A stretch of 64,000 nt of DNA from positions 1-64,000 of the forward strand of contig CAJUMV010000006.1 of NCBI GenBank assembly GCA_910587715.1, read 5' to 3'. Both the position numbers and the translations under genes were made by a program. This DNA comes from an uncultured Lachnospiraceae bacterium. Lineage in GTDB: Bacteria > Bacillota > Clostridia > Lachnospirales > Lachnospiraceae. Shown here in pieces: positions 61,185 to 64,000 of this stretch. Positions within the stretch are counted from its first letter, which is position 1. Each line of letters starts with the position of its first letter. A model generated the notes under the pieces. That model had not been told where the DNA came from and ran no database searches. It saw only the letters and a list, made by a program, of their open reading frames with translations.

Positions 61185-62639
61185 ATGGGTCAGATTATTG
61201 GCGAAGGAATTACTTTTGACGACGTGCTCTTAGTGCCGAGCTATTCTCAGGTGATTCCGAATCAGGTGGACTTGACAACGAACCTTACAAAGAAGATTCG
61301 GCTGAACATTCCCATGATGAGTGCGGGGATGGATACGGTGACCGAGCACAGGATGGCGATTGCCATGGCGAGGCAGGGCGGCATCGGTATCATTCACAAA
61401 AACATGTCTATAGAAGCGCAGGCGGAGGAAGTAGATAAGGTGAAGCGCTCCGAGAACGGCGTTATCACAGACCCGTTTTCCCTGACGCCTGAGCATACGC
61501 TGGCTGACGCTGACGCGCTGATGGCGAAATTCCGGATATCCGGCGTCCCTATTACGGAAGGTCGGAAGCTTGTCGGTATCATTACCAATCGTGACTTAAA
61601 ATTCGAGACAGATTTCAAGAAAAAAATTAAAGAATCCATGACTTCCGAGAATCTGATCACTGCCAAGGCGGGCATTACGCTGGATCAGGCGAAAGAAATC
61701 CTCGCTAAGGCAAGAAAAGAAAAGCTTCCCATCGTGGATGACGACTACAATCTGGTGGGACTTATCACCATTAAGGATATTGAAAAGACCATCAAATATC
61801 CGCTTTCGGCAAAGGACAGCCAGGGAAGGCTTCTGTGCGGCGCGGGTGTGGGCATTACCGCCAATGTGCTGGACCGGGTGAGGGAGCTGATTGCGGCGAA
61901 GGTGGACGTGGTTGTGCTGGATTCCGCGCACGGCCATTCTGAGAATGTGCTGAAATGTCTGCGGATGATTAAGGAGAAATATCCGGATTTGCAGGTGATT
62001 GCCGGCAATGTGGCTACGGGTAAAGGAACGAAGGCGTTGATTGAAGCGGGCGCGGATGCGGTGAAGGTAGGTATCGGTCCCGGCTCTATCTGTACGACGC
62101 GCGTGGTTGCCGGTATCGGCGTACCGCAGATTACGGCGATTATGCATGCTTATGAGGCGGCGAAAGAGTCCGGCGTGCCGATTATCGCGGACGGCGGCAT
62201 TAAGTATTCCGGCGACATGACGAAAGCAATCGCGGCGGGCGGCGACGTCTGCATGATGGGCAGCATGTTTGCAGGCTGTGAGGAGAGTCCCGGCACTTAC
62301 GAGCTTTATCAGGGCAGAAAATATAAGGTGTACCGTGGCATGGGTTCTATCGCGGCGATGGAAAATGGCAGTAAGGACCGTTATTTCCAGACTGACGCCA
62401 AGAAGCTGGTGCCGGAGGGCGTGGAAGGACGCGTGGCATACAAGGGCAGCGTGGAGGATACGGTGTTCCAGCTGATGGGCGGCTTGCGCTCCGGTATGGG
62501 ATATTGCGGAACGAGAACGATTGAGGAGTTAAAGCAGAACGGTCAGTTCGTGAAGATTTCAGCGGCGTCGCTGAAGGAAAGCCATCCGCATGATATTCAT
62601 ATCACGAAAGAGGCGCCGAACTATTCCGTCGATGAATAA
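61185..62639 (+). CDS. guaB: Inosine-5'-monophosphate dehydrogenase
   Basis: The enzyme oxidises IMP to XMP with NAD, the committed step of GMP synthesis. The 484-residue product has the TIM barrel with DDVLLVPSYSQV, the inserted CBS pair (about 95-205), the catalytic cysteine in GPGSICTTR and the GMGSIAAM flap. It starts at ATG behind AGGAGAGAAG. The next two genes make enzymes of the two steps before IMP, so these genes group purine functions. Confidence 0.97.
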   Translation: MGQIIGEGITFDDVLLVPSYSQVIPNQVDLTTNLTKKIRLNIPMMSAGMDTVTEHRMAIAMARQGGIGIIHKNMSIEAQAEEVDKVKRSENGVITDPFSLTPEHTLADADALMAKFRISGVPITEGRKLVGIITNRDLKFETDFKKKIKESMTSENLITAKAGITLDQAKEILAKARKEKLPIVDDDYNLVGLITIKDIEKTIKYPLSAKDSQGRLLCGAGVGITANVLDRVRELIAAKVDVVVLDSAHGHSENVLKCLRMIKEKYPDLQVIAGNVATGKGTKALIEAGADAVKVGIGPGSICTTRVVAGIGVPQITAIMHAYEAAKESGVPIIADGGIKYSGDMTKAIAAGGDVCMMGSMFAGCEESPGTYELYQGRKYKVYRGMGSIAAMENGSKDRYFQTDAKKLVPEGVEGRVAYKGSVEDTVFQLMGGLRSGMGYCGTRTIEELKQNGQFVKISAASLKESHPHDIHITKEAPNYSVDE

Positions 62640-62833
62640 GGTTATCGGTGGGCACATTGTATATTCCAACGCAGACCCGCTTTCGCTTCGCAAAAAGCGC
62701 AACGGCACTAAGCTCGAAAGAACCTCGCTAAGTACCGGCGCATTTTGAGAGTCTGCTTATGGATTATACAATGCACGCAATACAGAATCTAATAATGAGA
62801 TACGAGGAATAGTAGGAAAGGAAATAATTGCAT

Positions 62834-63547
62834 ATGGAAAAGAAAAAATTGGCGCAGGAGCTCGCCGGGAACGCGTACCCGGGGCGGGGGATTGTGATTG
62901 GGAAATCGGCGGACGGCGCGTATGCGGTGACGGCATATTTTATTATGGGACGCAGCGGCAACAGCAGGAACCGGGTGTTTGTGGAGGATGGCGAGGGTAT
63001 CCGCACGCAGGCGTTTGACCCCTCCAAGCTGGAGGATCCGAGTCTGATTATCTATGCGCCGGTGCGGGTTTTGGGTAATAAGACCATTGTCACGAACGGA
63101 GACCAGACGGATACGATTTACGAGCTGATGGACAGGCAGCAGACCTTTGAGCAGGCGCTGCGCACGAGGGAATTTGAGCCGGATGCGCCCAACTACACGC
63201 CGCGCATTTCAGGCATCATGCATCTGGAGAACGGCAGCTACAATTATGCCATGTCCATTTTAAAGAGCAATAACGGGGATTCGTCTTCCTGCAATCGTTA
63301 TACCTTTGCGTATGAGAATCCGAAAGCGGGAGAGGGCAGATTCCTACATACTTATATGGGGGATGGCAATCCGCTTCCCAGCTTTGAAGGTGAGCCGACG
63401 CTTGTGGGCATTGGGGGCAGTATCGACGAGTTTACGAAGACGGTTTGGGAGAATCTGAACGAGGACAATAAGGTGTCGCTGTTTGTGCGGTATATTGAGA
63501 TTGCTACGGGGAAATACGAGACGAGGATTATCAATAAAAACCAATAG
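62834..63547 (+). CDS. IMP cyclohydrolase, archaeal-type (PurO-like)
   Basis: The 237-residue protein closes the ring of FAICAR to IMP. It resembles PurO-type cyclohydrolases first known from archaea: NAYPGRGIVIGKSADG at the N terminus, FIMGRSGNSRNR, and NYTPRISGI. Its companion downstream is a formyltransferase lacking the usual PurH cyclohydrolase domain, which fits the split arrangement used by many Lachnospiraceae. ATG 62834 behind AGGAAAGGA; the gap from guaB (about 190 bases) holds a GC-rich stretch without a clear element. Confidence 0.9.
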   Translation: MEKKKLAQELAGNAYPGRGIVIGKSADGAYAVTAYFIMGRSGNSRNRVFVEDGEGIRTQAFDPSKLEDPSLIIYAPVRVLGNKTIVTNGDQTDTIYELMDRQQTFEQALRTREFEPDAPNYTPRISGIMHLENGSYNYAMSILKSNNGDSSSCNRYTFAYENPKAGEGRFLHTYMGDGNPLPSFEGEPTLVGIGGSIDEFTKTVWENLNEDNKVSLFVRYIEIATGKYETRIINKNQ

Positions 63548-63557
63548 GAGAGAAACG

Positions 63558-64000
63558 ATGAACGAACTGGAATTGAAATACGGCTGTAACCCGAATCAGA
63601 AGCCGTCCCGCATTTTTATGGCGGACGGGAGCAAGCTGCCGATTCAGGTGTTGAACGGCAGACCGGGATATATTAACTTTTTGGATGCGTTTAACGGCTG
63701 GCAGCTGGTCAGCGAGTTAAAAAAAGCCACGGGGCTTCCGGCGGCGACTTCCTTTAAGCATGTATCCCCAGCCGGGGCGGCGGTAGGTCTTCCCTTAGAG
63801 GAGACTTTGGCAAAGATTTATTGGGTAGATGACCTTGGCGAGCTTTCACCGTTGGCGTGCGCTTACGCCAGAGCAAGAGGCGCGGACCGAATGAGCTCCT
63901 TCGGTGATTTTATTGCCCTCTCCGATGTGTGTGACGTAGATACGGCGCGTTTGATCAAGCGGGAGGTTTCGGACGGCGTGATTGCGCCGGGCTATGAACC
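63558..64000 (+). CDS. AICAR formyltransferase, truncated by the window end
   Basis: This converts AICAR to FAICAR with formyl-tetrahydrofolate, the step before the cyclohydrolase. About 147 residues are visible and the frame is open at position 64000. The conserved start ELELKYGCNPNQKPSRI, VLNGRPGYINFLDA and ATSFKHVSPAGAAVG identify the formyltransferase half of PurH, but it begins directly there, so no cyclohydrolase domain is fused. ATG 63558 behind AGGAGAG, 10 bases after the cyclohydrolase gene. Confidence 0.9.
   Translation, partial: MNELELKYGCNPNQKPSRIFMADGSKLPIQVLNGRPGYINFLDAFNGWQLVSELKKATGLPAATSFKHVSPAGAAVGLPLEETLAKIYWVDDLGELSPLACAYARARGADRMSSFGDFIALSDVCDVDTARLIKREVSDGVIAPGYE

Noticed and set aside
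633..62761. 13-base sequence GAGTCTGCTTATG at both 633-645 and 62749-62761
   Set aside because: Both copies lie upstream of genes in GC-rich gaps, but the match is short, no symmetry or longer similarity is evident, and two copies in 64 kb are not enough to define a repeat.
62640..62833. Regulatory element between guaB and the IMP cyclohydrolase
   Set aside because: I saw short GC-rich segments but no purine-riboswitch core, no T run and no clear promoter.
1..64000. tRNA, rRNA, CRISPR arrays, prophage or insertion-sequence genes
   Set aside because: No cloverleaf, rRNA segment, regularly spaced repeat, transposase or phage structural gene was recognised on either strand.

Overview
The window looks like a chromosome segment of a Gram-positive anaerobe of the Clostridia, most likely a Lachnospiraceae. 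This rests on family content, not a search: T-box control of aspS-gatCAB, an ANTAR regulator beside glnA, dapL, an archaeal-type IMP cyclohydrolase, AAA ATPases of the PD-(D/E)XK and DUF4143 type, and GGAGG-type ribosome binding sites throughout. Almost every gene is on the + strand; the one clear exception is 11350-12183.

Layout. 1-14.2 kb is mostly housekeeping: a decayed ORF, glnA with an ANTAR antiterminator, dapF, dapL, a histidine phosphatase, a T-box leader with aspS-gatC-gatA-gatB, a minus-strand lipoprotein-like or membrane-anchored protein, and an AAA/PD-(D/E)XK protein. A terminator and a consensus promoter (14374-14403) then open a very long one-directional surface-glycan locus, about 14.5-58.9 kb. 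58.9-64 kb returns to housekeeping: a DUF4143 ATPase, a small membrane protein, guaB, an IMP cyclohydrolase and a truncated AICAR formyltransferase.

The glycan locus has four parts. (a) 14.5-25 kb: a CDP-glycerol-glycerophosphotransferase-like protein and a nonulosonate (legionaminic/sialic type) cassette: LegB-, PtmE-, LegH/NeuD-, LegI-, LegG- and LegF-like proteins, a PIG-L deacetylase and a probable transferase. The expected LegC aminotransferase is absent. (b) 26.3-34.1 kb: homologues, by family and motif, of all four enzymes known to build the activated phosphoramidate of Campylobacter jejuni capsule (glutamine kinase, CTP:phosphoglutamine cytidylyltransferase, gamma-glutamyl-CDP-amidate hydrolase, CDP-amidate kinase), plus a putative methyltransferase, a formyltransferase-like protein and an unknown protein. 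This is the most striking content: an apparent phosphoramidate-glycan system in a Gram-positive. (c) 34.2-48.8 kb: glycosyltransferases, a WbsX/GH99-like protein, asparagine synthetase, TupA ATP-grasp, DUF362, HAD and methyltransferase genes. (d) 48.9-58.9 kb: a nucleotidyltransferase-kinase fusion, SIS isomerase, unknown glycan proteins and a pentulose epimerase / cytidylyltransferase / polyol-phosphate dehydrogenase trio that probably makes a CDP-polyol.

Three exact (G)9 tracts lie in coding sequence at 18573-18581, 22538-22546 and 32908-32916. One leaves its gene in frame, one truncates the phosphoramidate-linked methyltransferase, and one changes the tail of an acetyltransferase and removes a 4-base overlap with the next gene. 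This is the signature of slipped-strand phase variation and closely parallels Campylobacter. A small Rossmann-like module also recurs in at least eight proteins of the locus, free-standing or fused to transferases.

Base composition changes strongly: one 60-base line counted by hand at 25261-25320 has 11 G/C (18%), one at 42661-42720 has 20 (33%), and lines at 7381-7440 and 49201-49260 have 33 each (55%). The middle of the locus was therefore probably acquired by transfer, while its distal third matches the host background.
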